Assembly (NCBI GenBank): GCA_022496805.1
Contig: CM040094.1
Location: forward strand, 19,057,501-19,121,500
Reading direction: 5' to 3'
Length of the DNA: 64,000 bases
Source: Pohlia nutans
Taxonomy: Eukaryota > Streptophyta > Bryopsida > Bryales > Mniaceae
In this document: positions 1 to 12,600 of the stretch, in pieces
How the letters are laid out: every line of letters begins with the position of its first letter
Numbering within the stretch: the stretch's first letter is position 1
Position numbers and translations under genes: made by a program
Notes under the pieces: model-generated
The model's database searches: none
Told to the model about the DNA's origin: nothing
The model's input: only the letters and a program-made list of their open reading frames with translations

Positions 1-1298
1 TACAATTACGCGGAAGGCCTTACAGATGAAGAAGAGACGATATTGCTGGACGCCAAGGAATTCATCCATCCAATCGGCACATTAGCCATGGCTGATCTCT
101 GCCAGGTACAACCTTTTGACCCTTCCTTTTCACCTTCCAATTCCTTGATTCCACATACCGAAAGAAGTATGTCGGTAGACGAATACCGATCTTGGAAAAA
201 GTGAAAACTATCCTAGTTGCAAAATGGTCCCAAACTGAGGACGACCAATTGCGCAACCTCAACCTCGGTAGCTCTACCGAGCCCAACATCATTCGAATTG
301 GAACAGCTATACCTACCCACATGATTACCGAAGCAAAAGAATTTTTCCACGCATTCAAAGACGTTTTTGCGTGGTCATACCACGACCTTAAGGGCATTCC
401 CGAGCATATCGCCCAACAGGAGATCAAACTCGACACCAGCATTCCGCCAGCTCACCAAGCCCGCTACCGAATGAACCCAAACTACGCCCAAGCAGTCAAG
501 GCCGATCTCGACATACTCCTTCAAGTTGGTTTTATCGAACCAGTCGACCAAGCTACGTGGCTGTCACCGATCGTGGTAGTACCGAAGAAGAACGGTAAAC
601 TTTGGATCTGTGTTGATTTTCGACGCCTTAACACAGCTACAAAGAAGGATCCGTACCCGTTGCCGTTTACCGATGAAGTCCTCGACTCGGTAGCAGGAGA
701 CGAAATGTACTCATTTCTCGATGGATTCTCAGGCTATCATCAGATCAAGATCAATCCCGAAGACCGACACAAGACAGCATTCATTACCGACTGGGGCGCA
801 TTCGTCTAGGTAGTTATGCCATTCGGATTGAAGAACGCACCACCAACATACCAGCGCACAGTCAACCAAGCATTCAAGGAATACCTAGGCGATTTTATGA
901 AACTCATCCTCGACGATTTCAGCGTTTACAGCTCAACTGGGACGCATTTGACAAAACTCCGGCAGTGTTTTACAAAATGTCGGGAGTTCGGTATTAGTCT
1001 GAACCCCGAAAAATGTTGTTTTTTGGTCAAATCAGGCGTCATTCTGGGTTACGTGGTGTCTTCCGAGGGGAAATTTCCCGACCCTAAGAAGATTGAGGCC
1101 ATTGTCAACATGCCCACACCACGCACTATTAAAGATATACAGGTCTTTAATGGATTAGCCCAATTCAACCGAAGTTTTATCCGGGACTACGCAAAGATCA
1201 TGGCTCCCATTACAGCACTTACTCGAAAGGACGAACCATTCATCTAGACTACCGAGTGTGCGACGGCGTCTACCGATATCAAAAAGTGTTACGTCAAC
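1..1298 (+). pseudogene. gypsy pol: reverse transcriptase region
   Basis: Frame 1 opens at the window edge and stops at about 207. The reading then continues in another frame (192-809) through the RT fingers and palm: LSPIVVVPKKNGK, CVDFRRLNTATKKDPYPLP and FLDGFSGYHQI. After a stop at 807-809 it resumes in frame with MPFGLKNAPPTYQ and the catalytic box LILDDFS (x-x-DD, where YVDD or FLDD is usual), then GYVVSSEGKFPDPKKIEAI of the thumb and connection. A second stop falls at 1245-1247. The gene would make reverse transcriptase for element replication in virus-like particles; this copy cannot. Confidence 0.9.
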
Positions 1299-1461
1299 CA
1301 CTAGTAGAAATCTTGTCTTATGTGACAAGTCTTTAATGACTCAATGTCGGGAATGACAAGTCCATAATGACACAAAGTGGGACTTTGTGTCATTACGGAC
1401 ATGTCATTCCCGACATTGAGTCATTAAAGACTTGTCACATAAGACAAGATTCCTACTAGTG
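1299..1461. mobile_element. 163-bp fold-back MITE, CACTA type
   Basis: The whole element is a near-perfect hairpin with arms of about 80 bp. It starts CACTAGTAGAAATC and ends GATTCCTACTAGTG, and is flanked by the 3-bp direct repeat AAC (1296-1298 and 1462-1464). The CACTA start and 3-bp duplication fit a non-autonomous CACTA (En/Spm) element. It sits between the RT and RNase H domains of the gypsy pol. It has no coding capacity. Confidence 0.85.
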
Positions 1462-1464
1462 AAC

Positions 1465-2526
1465 GCTCCGATATTCATTGCGGTTAGTTGGCAAATCGAA
1501 TTCCACATCCATACAGACGCTTCCGACCTCGCCGTTGGTGCATTGTTGGCCCAGAACCCAACCGGAAAAATCGACAAACCCATTGTTTATGCATCACGAC
1601 TTCTTAGTCGAGCGGAGAAAAATTATACGACTACTGAGCGCGAAGCACTCGCCATAGTATATGCAATCAATAAATTTCAACATTACCTTCTCGGTAACAA
1701 ATTTGTATTCTTTGTTGATCACATGGCATTGATATACCTCGTCAACAAAACTCAAGTTTCCGGCCGCATCGCCCGATGGCTCTTACTATTCTTGGAATTC
1801 GACTTCACCGTCGTTTACAAACCAGGAAACTCCCATGGCATGGCCGACGCCTTATCTCGTATGGCTGCGGCCAAACCCACTCTCGGAATTCCCGACGTCC
1901 CGACCGATGCTCACCTCTTCAACATCCAACCCAAATGGCTCACCTCGGTATCTGATTACCTTCAGATAGGGACATTTCCATCGGTCTGGAGTACCGAGCA
2001 CAAGAAAAGGTTAGCGTACCGAGCTCTCCCTTTTCAAATAATCGATGGTACACTATATAGACGGAGCAAAGACTTTACGTTACCAAAATGCATCTCGGGC
2101 GCACAAATCCAACTGGTGTTACGAGAACTCCACAAAGGTAATTCCGGTGGCCACTTCTCTACCGAGATTACCACCCAAAAAATCCTGGATGCTGGGTACT
2201 GGTCGCCGACACTTCACAAAGACATAATGGAGTTTTGCCGCAGCTGCGACGAATGCCAACGAGTCGATAGCCTTACTAAGGCTGTTACCGGTAAGCTACT
2301 TGCCATACTACCGATGGAACCATTTATGAAATGGGGTCTTGATTTCGTAGGCCCACTTAAACGAACACCTTCCGGCCATCGGTACATTTTGGTAGCTACC
2401 GATTACGCTACTAAGTGGGTGGAGGCAGTTGCCCTATGGGATAACACCGCCCGCGACACGGCTAAATTTTTGTACAAACATATTCTTACCCGGTTTGGCT
2501 GCCTTTTACATTTTGTTAGTGACTAG
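1465..2526 (+). pseudogene. gypsy pol: RNase H and integrase N-terminal and core domains
   Basis: RNase H is seen in FHIHTDASDLAVGALL, the TTTEREALAIVYAI stretch and the FFVDH box. The tether region ends in GNSHGMADALSRM. Integrase follows, with the zinc-binding HHCC region (H and H around LHKGNSGGHFS, then CRSCDECQ) and the first core aspartate in WGLDFVGPLKR; VATDYATKWVEA is also typical. The frame ends at a stop at 2524-2526, inside the second catalytic stretch (FVSD*G). Confidence 0.88.
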
Positions 2527-3680
2527 GGAGTCCATTTCAACAACCAAGTCATCCACGACCTTATAGAGCATTTTCTTCTCCATCACACGACTTCCACCAC
2601 GTATTACCCTTAAAAGAATGGCCAGGCCGAATCAACAAACAGAGTGATCGTTCAACTCCTCCAAAAACTGGTCAACGCAAACCGAATGGATTGGGATCGG
2701 CAACTACCGACGGTTCTCTTCGCCTACCGGACAGCGTTCAAGATCGTAACTGGACACACGCCGTTCCAACTACTCTACGGCATCATCCCACTTATGCCTA
2801 CCGAGTATTTGGTACCAACGAAGCCGACGCACCAGGATCCGACCCCCCAGCGAGTTTTGGCAGCCCGCACCACGGATTTGGAGAGCTTGGACGAATCCCG
2901 ATACCGAGCTCTCAACAACCTAGGCATCTATCAATCAAACCGCGCCCAATGGGCAAACACCACCAAAGTCACCCATAAGTTCCGAATAGGCGACTCCGTG
3001 CTGTGGTACCCAAAAGGCGCCAACATCCACCCTGGTAAGCTCCAACATAAGTGGTTCGGCCCTTACCGAGTCCAATACCCTCTTTCTAATAACACCGTGT
3101 TGTTGGTAGTAGTGGACAAATTTGATCCGGACCCGATTATTGTCAACATCAACAAACTCAAGCCCTATCGATTCCTTAACGACAACCAACTACAGCAGGC
3201 TGTCCAAACGGCACCCGAAAAAGGAGAAATCCTCCTTCAGCCCGATTTCAACGAAGACAACGAGGACGCACCCACTGCTACGGTCTCCATAAATTTCCTA
3301 GCACCGGTAACCTACTCCACTACCGATTACATCCCGGTTACCACGTCCAACGTACCAGATCGAATCGACGGACCGACCCTACAACCAAACCGAATGACAG
3401 CATCGGAAGACCCGAACCAAATCCCGACCCCATCGACAAAAGGATTCACACTGCAGACACCCCCGGGCCTACCACCTGCATCGGCAAAATCGACACCAAC
3501 ACTGAGCCGCCCCAACTTAGGTCATGTAAAACTAAACCCTAATTCACCGCCACCCACGGACCACGTGTCACAGTGTAAGTGGATGTCCACTGCAGCCCCC
3601 TTACACTTAACACCGCCGCCTAGCATTCATTTGCAATTCAATGTTACCTCCTCTCCCCTTCCTATTTATCTTTCCACCAT
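2527..3680 (+). pseudogene. gypsy integrase C-terminal part and 3' tail
   Basis: Directly after the stop the reading carries on with the integrase core (KNGQAESTNR contains the catalytic glutamate), preceded by another stop near 2610. It continues through FAYRTAFKIVTGHTPFQLLYG and the SH3-like end with a GPY/F-type box (KWFGPYRV) and VNINKLKPYRF. No chromodomain is visible. After about 3190 the open frame is proline/threonine-rich and is probably spacer or LTR rather than protein. The frame runs a few codons into the CACTA end. Confidence 0.8.
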
Positions 3681-3781
3681 CACTACAAGAAAACCAGCCC
3701 AATGTGACCGGATGTGACTAAGCGCATATGACTATGTAGTCACCTGAGTCATTGGTTTAGTCTAAAATCAGTCCTAAGAGG

Positions 3782-4038
3782 TATTGAAGGTAAGAGATGA
3801 GAGCACAAGGCACACACACACACAAGGAATGCGTAGAAAGAGATGATCTTTACTCAAAGGCCTTCCACCTTAAGTAGTGTACACTAGGAGGTCACCATGG
3901 ACAAACCATATGGGATAACTCATCACAAGGACACTCTAGAGATCAGCCCATGCCTAACCCCTCTTCCCACACACCATTATTTACCACCCCAACCTCTTTG
4001 GCTCCTAGCAATACTACCGTACATCAATTTCCTCAATA
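3782..4038 (-). repeat. 3' LTR of copia-1
   Basis: It is bounded by TATTGAAGG and CCTCAATA as read on the plus strand. In the element's sense the polypurine tract CAAAGTGAGAG lies directly before it, and the pol stop codon falls inside its first 25 bp, exactly as in copia-2. A short CA repeat is present near 3815. Confidence 0.85.
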
Positions 4039-6133
4039 CTCTCACTTTGCGTAGAGCCAAAGCCTCTAAGTCCAAATGCTATTACTAATCGTTGGTGTCG
4101 GTCTCTACAAAGACCCTTTGTGAGCACATCCGCGACCATGTGCTCCGTTGGACAATACTCCAACCGTATAACTCCCAATTCCAACTTCTCTCGAATGAAG
4201 TGGTATTTCACATCAATGTGCTTCGTGCGTGAATGATGTGTAGGGTTCTTTGCAAGTGAAATGCACCCTTGGTTGTCACACATGATCGTTGTAGCCTCAC
4301 CTTGTGTGCAACCCACATCCACCATTAGTTGCCTCAACCAAATGGCCTCCTTTGTGGCGTGGCTCGTTGCCATGTACTCGGCCTCCACCGTTGATGTCGC
4401 CGTGGTTTGTTGCCGCTTGCTATTCCACGATACCGCTCCCGATCCGACCTTGAACATGTAGCCCGTTGTCGATCTTCGATCGCTCGTGTCTCCCGCGTAG
4501 TCCGCGTCACAATAGCCGCTCAACACAATGTCTTTGCCTCCAAGACACAACTTCACATCGCTTGTGCCCCTCAAATAACGCATGATCCTCTTGACCGTCA
4601 TCCAATGCATCGAGCCCGGTCTCGCCATGTGTTGACTCACCACGCTAATTGGATACGCAAGGTCGGGCCGTGTCACAATCATCGCATACATCAACAACCC
4701 CACCGCTTGCTTGTATGGCACCTCCGCCATCGATTTAGCCTCCATCGCATACTCCTCCTCCGAAAGCTTGACGAGCTTGGAGTTTGCATCCAATGGTGTT
4801 GCCACGGGCTTACAATCCTCCATCCCGAATCTCTTGAGCACGTCCATCACATACTTGCCTTGACTCATGGTGATAGTGCGTGTAGCCCTGTCTCGCACAA
4901 ACTCAACACCAAGACAAAAGTGCAATTCTCCAAGATCACTCATCTCGTACTCTCTCTCAAGCATGCCTTTTAATGCATTCATTAAACTCATGAGGCTTGC
5001 AAGAATGATCAAATCATCAACATATATGATCACAATCACCACATGTTGCCCCTCTTGCATGAAGTAGAGACTATGATCCGCAATGCTCCTAGTAAACCCG
5101 TGTGCAAGCAAGAACGTGTCAATCTTTTGGTACCACGCTCTTGGAGATTGTTTCAACCCATACAATGATTTTTGCAACTTACAAACAAGGTGCTCATTAC
5201 CTTGTTGCACAAAGCCCTCGGGTTGCACCATGTAGATGTCCTCCTCCAAATCGCCATTCAAAAATGCGGTTTTCACATCCATTTGATGCATTTCCAAGTC
5301 CATGGCCGCTCCAATCGCAAGAATGCATCGAATGGTGGTGAACTTGGCCACAGGAGCAAACGTCTCGTGAAAGTCTACCCCATGCACTTGCGCAAACCCC
5401 TTGGCTACTAGTCTCGCCTTGTGACGCACCACATTACCCGAAACATCCCTCTTTGTCCGAAACACCCATTTGCAACCAATGGGGTTGCGATCCTTTGGAA
5501 TGGGAGTTAATTGCCACGTACCATTAGTAATTAGAGAGTCGTACTCCTCTTGCATGGCGCGCTCCCATTTGACCGCATCCTCACCTTGCATGGCTTCACG
5601 AATGGTCAATGGACCATCTGATAATGCCACATTCGCATGCTCGTCATCCTCTTGAGGGAAGATGTGATTCTTCCACCATTCTCCAGGTAGCTTGCGCGAT
5701 CTCTCGGGGTACCGCCGCTCGCTTGAAGAAATTTGCTCCTCTTGCGCGTCCTTTGCGCCATTCTTGGCCTTTGAGCTCGATGGCGCTTCAACAACCTCCG
5801 TGTCACCATCTTCGTCATCACCGTCCTCATCACCTACATGAACTACACTAGGGGACTTGGGGGGTGTGTCCACCAACACGTCTCCACTACTCCCACTTGG
5901 ACCAACCTCCAAAGGAGCCTCCATCGTAGACTCCTCACAAAACGTCACATCACGTGACCAAATGATTTTCCTCGTGTCCACCGACATGAGTCTATACGCC
6001 TTGGTACCTTACAAATACCCAAGAAACACACACTTTAAGGCCTTAGCCTCGAGTTTAGTCCTCCGTTCGTCGGGAACCTTTGCGTATGCAATGTATCCGA
6101 AGATGCGCATGTGTGCAACACATGGTTGCCTCC
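4014..6133 (-). pseudogene. copia-1 pol: end of integrase, reverse transcriptase, RNase H
   Basis: The frame 5987 to 4014 encodes an acidic linker, then RT (GCKWVFRTKRD, ARLVAKGFAQ, MDVKTAFLNGDL, catalytic IIYVDDLIIL) and RNase H (GYCDADYAGD, AEYMATSHATKEAIWL, HIDVKYHFIREKLE). A stop (TAA at 6009-6011, where copia-2 has a glutamate codon in GYCEGTKAY) separates it from upstream integrase sequence reaching the MITE at 6134. The same polyprotein order is intact in copia-2. RT and RNase H motifs are complete, but the polyprotein is broken. Confidence 0.92.
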
Positions 6134-6543
6134 CCGGGGAGGTCACTCCATTGTCAAGTTGAAACCACGTGCGAACAAAATAAATCTAAGTTTTCTAAGT
6201 TGCATCACCAAAATGGGACAACATTTTATCAATTTATTTTCATGAGTAGATATACACAGTATCTATTACATAGTAAAAAAAAGATAACCAAATTTGATGA
6301 TCTTTCTTTTTTTATAAAACATACCGTTTCTAACTAGAATGACGTAGAAATGAACTAAAACAATTACTAAAAAAAACGAAGATGACTAAAAATTTCAAAA
6401 AAATATACAAAAGATGTTATCAATGGTTACATATATGCAGAAAAAATATCATAATTTTTAAAATTATTTATGGCATATAATATAGGGGTAGCAAACTTTG
6501 TTCGCACGTGGTGTTAAACTTGAAAATGGAGTGACCTCCCCGG
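6134..6543. mobile_element. 410-bp Mutator-type MITE
   Basis: Long terminal inverted repeats of about 47 bp start CCGGGGAGGTCACTCCATT and run to ACGTGCGAACAAA. They enclose AT-rich non-coding DNA. The flanking direct repeat GGTTGCCTCC (6124-6133 and 6544-6553) is 9-10 bp, the size made by Mutator-like transposases. The element interrupts the integrase of copia-1. Its terminal repeats do not resemble those of the large MULEs in this window, so a different transposase family probably moved it. Confidence 0.82.
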
Positions 6544-8522
6544 GGTTGCCTCCCACTCCACGCTTGCTCCGGTGTCATGCCTTCAACCGCGCTTGTTGGA
6601 CACCGATTGCGAGTGTACACCGCATTCACTACCGCTTCCGCCCAAAGGTCCAACTTCAAGTTTTGAGCGTGCAACATGCTCCTCGCCATCTCTACAATGG
6701 TGCGATTTGCGCGCTCCGCAACTCCATTTTGTTGAGGCGTGTACGGGGTCGAAGTTTGGCGTGCGATGCCTTCTTTCTTCAATAGCTCGTCAAACTTCTT
6801 GGACATGTACTCGCCGCCATCGTCCGATCGAAACACCTTGATCTTCATCTCGGATTGGTTCTCCACCAATGTCTTGAACTCCTTGAACTTGTCGAAGCAC
6901 TCACTCTTGGCCTTGATTGGGTAGAGCCAAATCTTCTTTGAAAAGTCATCGATGAAGGTCACAAAGTACTTGCAACCTCCCATCAACGTGGTCTTCATTG
7001 GGCCACACACATCCGAATGCACGATCTCCAAAACCTTTGTGGCCCGTGTCGCCCCTTCACCCGCAAATGGCAACCGTTGCTGCTTGCCTTCAATGCAACC
7101 TTCACAAGTGAATGAAGAAGTATCCACTTTCAATTGATGAAGGTCCATGCCACTTACCATGCCGCGTAGTGTCTTCACACTCTTGATGTTCAAATGGTCG
7201 AGTCGACGGTGCCACAACGACAACTTGTCGTCCTTCAAGTTTGAATGCGCCAACGCCGCCGATTCCTTGGAATGCACCTTCGAGAACTTGATGTGGCACA
7301 AGCCCTCGTGTTCTTCAATGATGGCCACCTCATCTCGACTCGGTGACAACACATAACACCCCTTATCACTAAACTCAACCCTCAAGTGCTTTGCCACTAA
7401 TTGCCGCACCGATAGTAAATTTGCCGTTAATTTGGGAACGTGGAGGACATCTTTGATAGTGATTGTCTTTACATGACCCCTCACCTCGGTGTCTACAACA
7501 AGTTGGCCTTTGCCAATGGCCTCAAGCACCGTATCATCTCCCAAAATCACCCTCCTTGGGTTAATGAGAGCATACGAATGAAAACAAGTTTTATTTGGTG
7601 ACATGTGGCTTGTAGCCCCCGAATCAACAATCCAATCATTTGTACTACCATTGCACGATACATTGCTTGCCATCATTGCATACTCGTCCTTGCCATCACT
7701 CATGCTTGCATCCCAAGAGACATACCGCGTAGTAAACGCATATTCATCATCATCATCACGAGTTTTAGTGTTGTTTGCACTCTCCCCCTTCTCATCCCTC
7801 TTGCGTTTGTAACAAAACTTGGCAATGTGGCCCTTCTTACCGCAATAGAAGCACGCCTTGTCGCTAGAGCTCCCACCGTCTCCATTCTTGGATTGCTTTG
7901 CCATGAGAGCCGCACTATCTCCACGAGACTCATTCTCCTTTCGCCGCGAGAGCTCGTGCAACAACCGCGAGGTCACATAGTCCAATGTGAGCTCCGAAAT
8001 GGGCCTTGACTCCATGGGCACGATGAGATACTCGTACGCGGGTGGTAGGCTTTCCAAAAGGGTCATCACAACATCCCCATCGGAAATGGTCATCTCCGCA
8101 CCGTTGAGTTGATCCGCGAGTGCCTTGACTTTGTTGATGTGCGCCAACATGTCGTCTTCTTCTTCCATCTTGATGGTGAAGAACTTGCGCCGCAAAAACA
8201 ATATGTTGGCCAAACTCTTTGCTTCGTGAATGTTGCAAAGCTTGGCCCATGCCTCGCGGGGTGTCTTGCACAAACAAATGTCCGCGAGTTGGGAATCCGA
8301 AAGATTGAGAGCCAAGATGGCAAATGCCTTCTTCTCGCGCCTCAAATATGCTTGCATCACGCCCGGGTCGGTAGTAGATTGAGGGGGCTCCTCACTACCA
8401 TCGACAATGTCCCACAACTCCTTCTCCGCCATGACCATCTCCATTTTGAACTTCCACAAGTGGAAATTCACGCCATCAAACTTGTCCACCACTTTGGGAC
8501 CCTCACCCTCATAAGATGCCAT
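6544..8522 (-). pseudogene. copia-1 gag, protease and integrase
   Basis: The frame starts MASYEGEGPKVVDKFDG at 8522 and is homologous to copia-2 over its length. Gag (about residues 1-260) carries a UBN2-like region and the zinc knuckle CFYCGKKGHIAKFC (C-x2-C-x4-H-x4-C). Protease has the active site DWIVDSGATSHM. Integrase shows the zinc site (H..H in LWHRRLDHLN, then CEGC) and core boxes SDVCGP, FRSDDGGEY and NGVAERANR. The frame is interrupted at about residue 660 by the MITE at 6134-6543 and continues at 6133. Confidence 0.92.
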
Positions 8523-9083
8523 GATCCTTACTCACGAATGCCTCCTCACTCAATTAAACCCTCAAACTCAATAACCACACTTGTTTTTATAATTTTTTTG
8601 ATAGAAAGTAGCACCTTTGTGCTTTCGATGCCTCTAGTTCAACCCTAAACAACAAATCAGCACCTTTGTGCTCCACACACACCTTCCAACACTCAAATGC
8701 GAAGGTAGCTCACCCAAATTGCAAAGATGTTAACCAAAACACCTCAAATCACTCAATGGAGCTCCCACTACTCCGATTGACCCAAATCAACACCTTAGTG
8801 TTCCCAATCACTCAATGCACGTAATAGACACCTATGTGTCCTTCAATAGCACTAAATCAATGCTCATGGACTTAAACAAGTCCCTCAAAACCCTAAATGC
8901 ATTGAAATTGCTCAAAACCGCACCTTTGTACGCCCAAGTGCATAAAGTAACCCCAAATGAAAATTTGAGCTCTTCAACGCAATGAAACACATGCAACACC
9001 TCAATGCAAGTGCCCAATCACTTAGATCAGATCATAGACCCTCCCTTAGAGCCTCAACACCTCACAAATCACTTGTATGACCA
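8523..9083 (-). other. copia-1 leader, proximal part
   Basis: This non-coding stretch lies between the gag start and the MULE-A insertion. It contains repeated short phrases of the form CACCTTTGTGC or CACCTTAGTG about every 40-100 bp. Similar phrases occur in the copia-2 leader. The rest of the leader, up to the primer-binding site, is at 25337-25583. No other gene is seen here. Confidence 0.6.
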
Positions 9084-9198
9084 CGGGAATGCTAGGATGT
9101 GAGCCTAGAGAGGAGAGCCTGAGCCTCTGAGAGCCTGAGAGCCTAGAAAATTTTCACTTTTTTTTCGTTTTTTTCTGTAAGGGACCTATAACCGTGGA
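9084..9198 (+). repeat. MULE-A left end (partner-gene side): TIR, heptamers, subterminal motif
   Basis: The TIR begins CGGGAATGC. It is followed by iterated GAGAGCC/GAGCCT units (about 9101-9146) and, about 100 bp in, by CCTATAACCGTGGA at 9185-9198. All nine MULE ends visible in the window have this same plan, so the repeats are candidate binding sites for the transposase or its partner. Confidence 0.75.
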
Positions 9199-9630
9199 TT
9201 CAGCGCGCGTTGAATTTGGGTTTAGGTTAAACTTCAAATTAGACTTTTAGTTACATGTACGCAAATAGTTTATGAAAAATTTAGGGTTTAGGTATCAAGG
9301 GATATCGTTCGACCATTGAAAAATTATACATGAACAAGAGAGTATACAAATCAATGACGTTGGATAGTAAAGTTTAGGATTTTGGGTTTAGGGTAGTACA
9401 ACACGGGTGGCATTAAATTGGGTTTAGGTTTAGAACATAAATGTGTAATTGGTATAATTCACATACTACATCTATGCAAATTAATAATGAAAATTTGAGG
9501 GTTTAGGGTTTAGGGTGTAGAGATTGAACATTCAAAATTGCAACATGAACAAAGGAGTGAACAAATCAATGAGTTGGAGAATAGAATGGTTAGCAATGTG
9601 AAGTACAACACAAATGTAAAAATCCCAAGT
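9199..9630. other. AT-rich subterminal region with telomere-like motifs
   Basis: It is non-coding. It contains several GGGTTTAGG or TTTAGGGTTTAGGG motifs (about 9228, 9283, 9372, 9419 and 9499), which match the plant telomere repeat and the telo-box. The same motif cluster recurs in the subterminal regions of MULE-B, B' and C. Confidence 0.6.
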
Positions 9631-9653
9631 AGTGGCCCTTTTAGTCTCACTAC
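9631..9653 (+). promoter_or_regulatory. conserved 23-nt motif downstream of the partner gene
   Basis: The motif begins AGTGGCCCTTTTAGTCTCAC. It lies about 55 bp past the stop codon of the MULE-A partner gene. The identical motif is found 60-90 bp past the stop of the transposase gene in MULE-B, MULE-C and MULE-B'. It may belong to the 3' end-processing signal or be a regulatory RNA or DNA site; its role is unknown. Confidence 0.55.
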
Positions 9654-12600
9654 AAATATCAAATAGAAAGTAGTACAAATATGTGGAGAGAACTTAAAAG
9701 TTCCTCTCAATCATCACTAGAATTACCGGTACTAGTAGACCCTGAGTAAGAGCTAGATGTAGAGCGGCTCGGTGAACAAATACCATCACAATCAGACTCC
9801 TCAGCCTCATCATCAAAGTATACAAGTGCATCAGAATTCAACACCTTTGGCTTTGGATTGTGATCCCTAATACCATGTCCTGCAAGAGCCTGTGCAATAG
9901 GCTCAATGTAGCATGGCAACTGAAAAGGTTTGGGTGGGCTCTCAAGAAACTCTGGCCTTGCAAAAAATGGCCTCTGCACGGTAGAATTCGTGGGCTTCAT
10001 TTTTCTGTACAAAGAAAAGAAAATGAACATGAGAACAAGGTGATCAATAATTTATTAAACAAAGCATCTATTGGAATGTTTAGGATCAAACTTACTTACT
10101 GAATCAGGATTTCTTCAACACTCGAACAACCGCTGATGGAACTGCGTCTGGATCCTCTGATGCAGACGATGATGCACTGACTGGCTCGGGTTCAAGTTGA
10201 CGGGCACGCCGCATAGACAATAGCACCCCATCAAACAGCTCTTGGTCCTCTTCCAGTGCCACAAGGTGGCGTTGCACGCGGCGGCATGCCAACAATGACG
10301 CACCTAAAACAATGCATGGAACAAAAATACATGCAATAGTTATAAGTAAAAAGTGAACGAGAAATAGAAACAAATAGAAATAATGGAAATATGTTGAAGA
10401 TATTTAATTCAAGAAATATATAGAAAAAATTGATGTTATAAAATTAAACCTGTCATAGTGGTGCAATCCAAGACAACATCGTTGGGGCGAGAAGTAGCCT
10501 CAATCAACATCTGTATGAACTGACTATCCTTCTCACGAGGACCTCGCCAGGGCTTAATTCCATTCATTTTTTGGGAACTCTTGGTGGTGAAATTCTGTAA
10601 CATATCGTCACAGGCCACATCTAATCCGATAGCCTCAAGAGCTGGGATAGATTGAAATGCAAACCGTCCTCCAGCAACCTCTGGTAACTCACGAACTAAG
10701 AGATACACTCCAAACCGCTGTGTCTGCATCATATAACCAAAAGAATTAGTTGATAGAAAAAGCAAAACAATATTGGAAGAAAAAAAACTAGATAGTGGAT
10801 GAGAATTTACCGTCTTGAGATGGTTGACTGGTGATGCCAAATGAAGCCTATTCATGCAAGTCCAATCTTTAAACAACGTAAAGCCCGTTGCTTTACTGTA
10901 ACCAAGAATATTAGCCTTGGTAGATTGTCTGTATGGATGGATTACGATGATAGCGCCATCATCAATCAAGTGATTGTCTGCAAAGTCAAAAATCGGGTCA
11001 AGCCAGTCATCTTCTGCTGTATTCTACTCTGGAATCTGACCTGGCGGATTTGAGATAGTGGGAACTGGAAGGTTCTCAGGCATGTCCACAAGAATCAGAT
11101 CAACACATGGATCCCTGCAGGGCTCTCCTTTGAACACTCGCGGACGGTCCGCTTTGTGCTGCAAAACAAAACAAACACAAATTAGTAAACCGAAAAATCC
11201 AAGCAGAACAAAAGAAAATAATTGAATTATAAATTGTCAAAGAAGTATGACAAGCATTTTACCTCATCCAAGAAACTCTGAATCTCCACAAACACCTTTG
11301 GGAGAGAATCATCTTCGTTTTGTGGAAGAGCTGCTCCAAGTGAGGTGTTGAGGACCAATTCATCGATCTGCTGGTCCTCTCCTAAGTCTACCAGCTCAAG
11401 AATTTGGCCACAAAATACCTTGTCTTGTGAAAGCTCCAAGTATGCAGCATCTCTCTTGGTTCCCCGCTGCTCTTGGTTCTGGTGCTGAGATTCTGCATAA
11501 ACAACACTAGAAGAAGAAGGCTTTGGGACTTCTTGTACCTTTGGATTCTTCTTCTTCTCCTCTTTTTTGGCGATCTTCTCAGCTTGTTTGTCAATCCTGG
11601 CTTGCTCACGAGCGGCTACCTTCTCTTCTTGTTGAGTAATCTTCATGGCCTTCTTCTTGTCTTCAGCTTCAACTTTGGCAATGAGTTTAAGCCGTGCCTC
11701 CTCATCAAGCTTGCCTTACTCACCAACCAACAAGGCAGGTGTATCGGCAGTCTCAGCTGAGGATTTGAGATCCTTCTCATCTGCGTGAACAAAACCCAAC
11801 CCACAGTCCAAGTACCACCCAACCCCCTTGAGATGTGTGCTGGTCCACGTCTTCAACTGTAGTGGAGAAAACATGCAAAACTCAGAACCCCGATCCATCC
11901 AACTCTCAAGAAATACTGGAAGATCTGTCTTGGAAATTGCCTTCTTCTCGAGTAGCTCATGCATGAAGTACCTGTAGACATAAAATCCTGAGCAATTAGT
12001 ATTATAATTTGATGCAACATTATTTGCAATTATAGGATAAAGAAGTGTACAACTTAAACCAAGTGTGACTGAAAGAAACATACCTGTAAACTACACGTTT
12101 GACCACGAGATCAGTACCCTTAAAGTCCTTGAAGGCAACTAATTTCTTGAAGTGGTCAGTCCCCTTGAAAACGTTAAGAAATGCTTTGTCCCAAAGCTTC
12201 ACTCTCCAAGACTCTATGAATTGGGGAAGTGTCTTAGGCCCACTTGGGACATCCATGTTCAAAGGAACATTGTCTTTGTGGACAATATTTTCAAACAATT
12301 CCGCGACGGAGTCCTCAATCTGCAAACAATAGAATCATGATATTAAAATTGCAGACTTGCAAAGTATGAATGTAGAGAACAAATATACGCAAGCAAAATA
12401 AAAACGAATATAATAACTCACCCCTGCCCACTATGCAGCCCTCACAATAAAAGAAGTGAGACGTTCTTCGTTCACTGGCCTTAAAGGAAACCGAATTGCC
12501 TCTCTTGTATGAATAGAGGAGTTCCACCACCTCAGCCATCGGAGCTTGTGGTGAGGAGGTACAACCGTTGTAGCGATTAATTGAAGCTTGTCTAAAGTGA

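Larger units (their letters stand above)
1..3680 (+). mobile_element. Ty3/gypsy LTR retrotransposon, partial and decayed
   Basis: Domain order is reverse transcriptase, RNase H, then integrase, which is the gypsy order. The 5' part (LTR, gag, protease) lies outside the window. The 3' end is cut by a CACTA terminus at 3681. The reading frame is broken by a frameshift near 195, stops near 807, 1245, 2524 and about 2610, and a MITE at 1299-1461, so the copy is dead. The AT-rich stretch about 3525-3680 with a CTATTTATC box may be the start of the 3' LTR, but no second LTR is visible to test this. This is the outermost and probably oldest layer of the nest. Confidence 0.9.

Noticed and set aside
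9199..9520. Internal telomere or chromosome-end fusion
   Set aside because: TTTAGGG motifs are few and scattered and recur at the same place in several MULEs; they are not a telomere tract.
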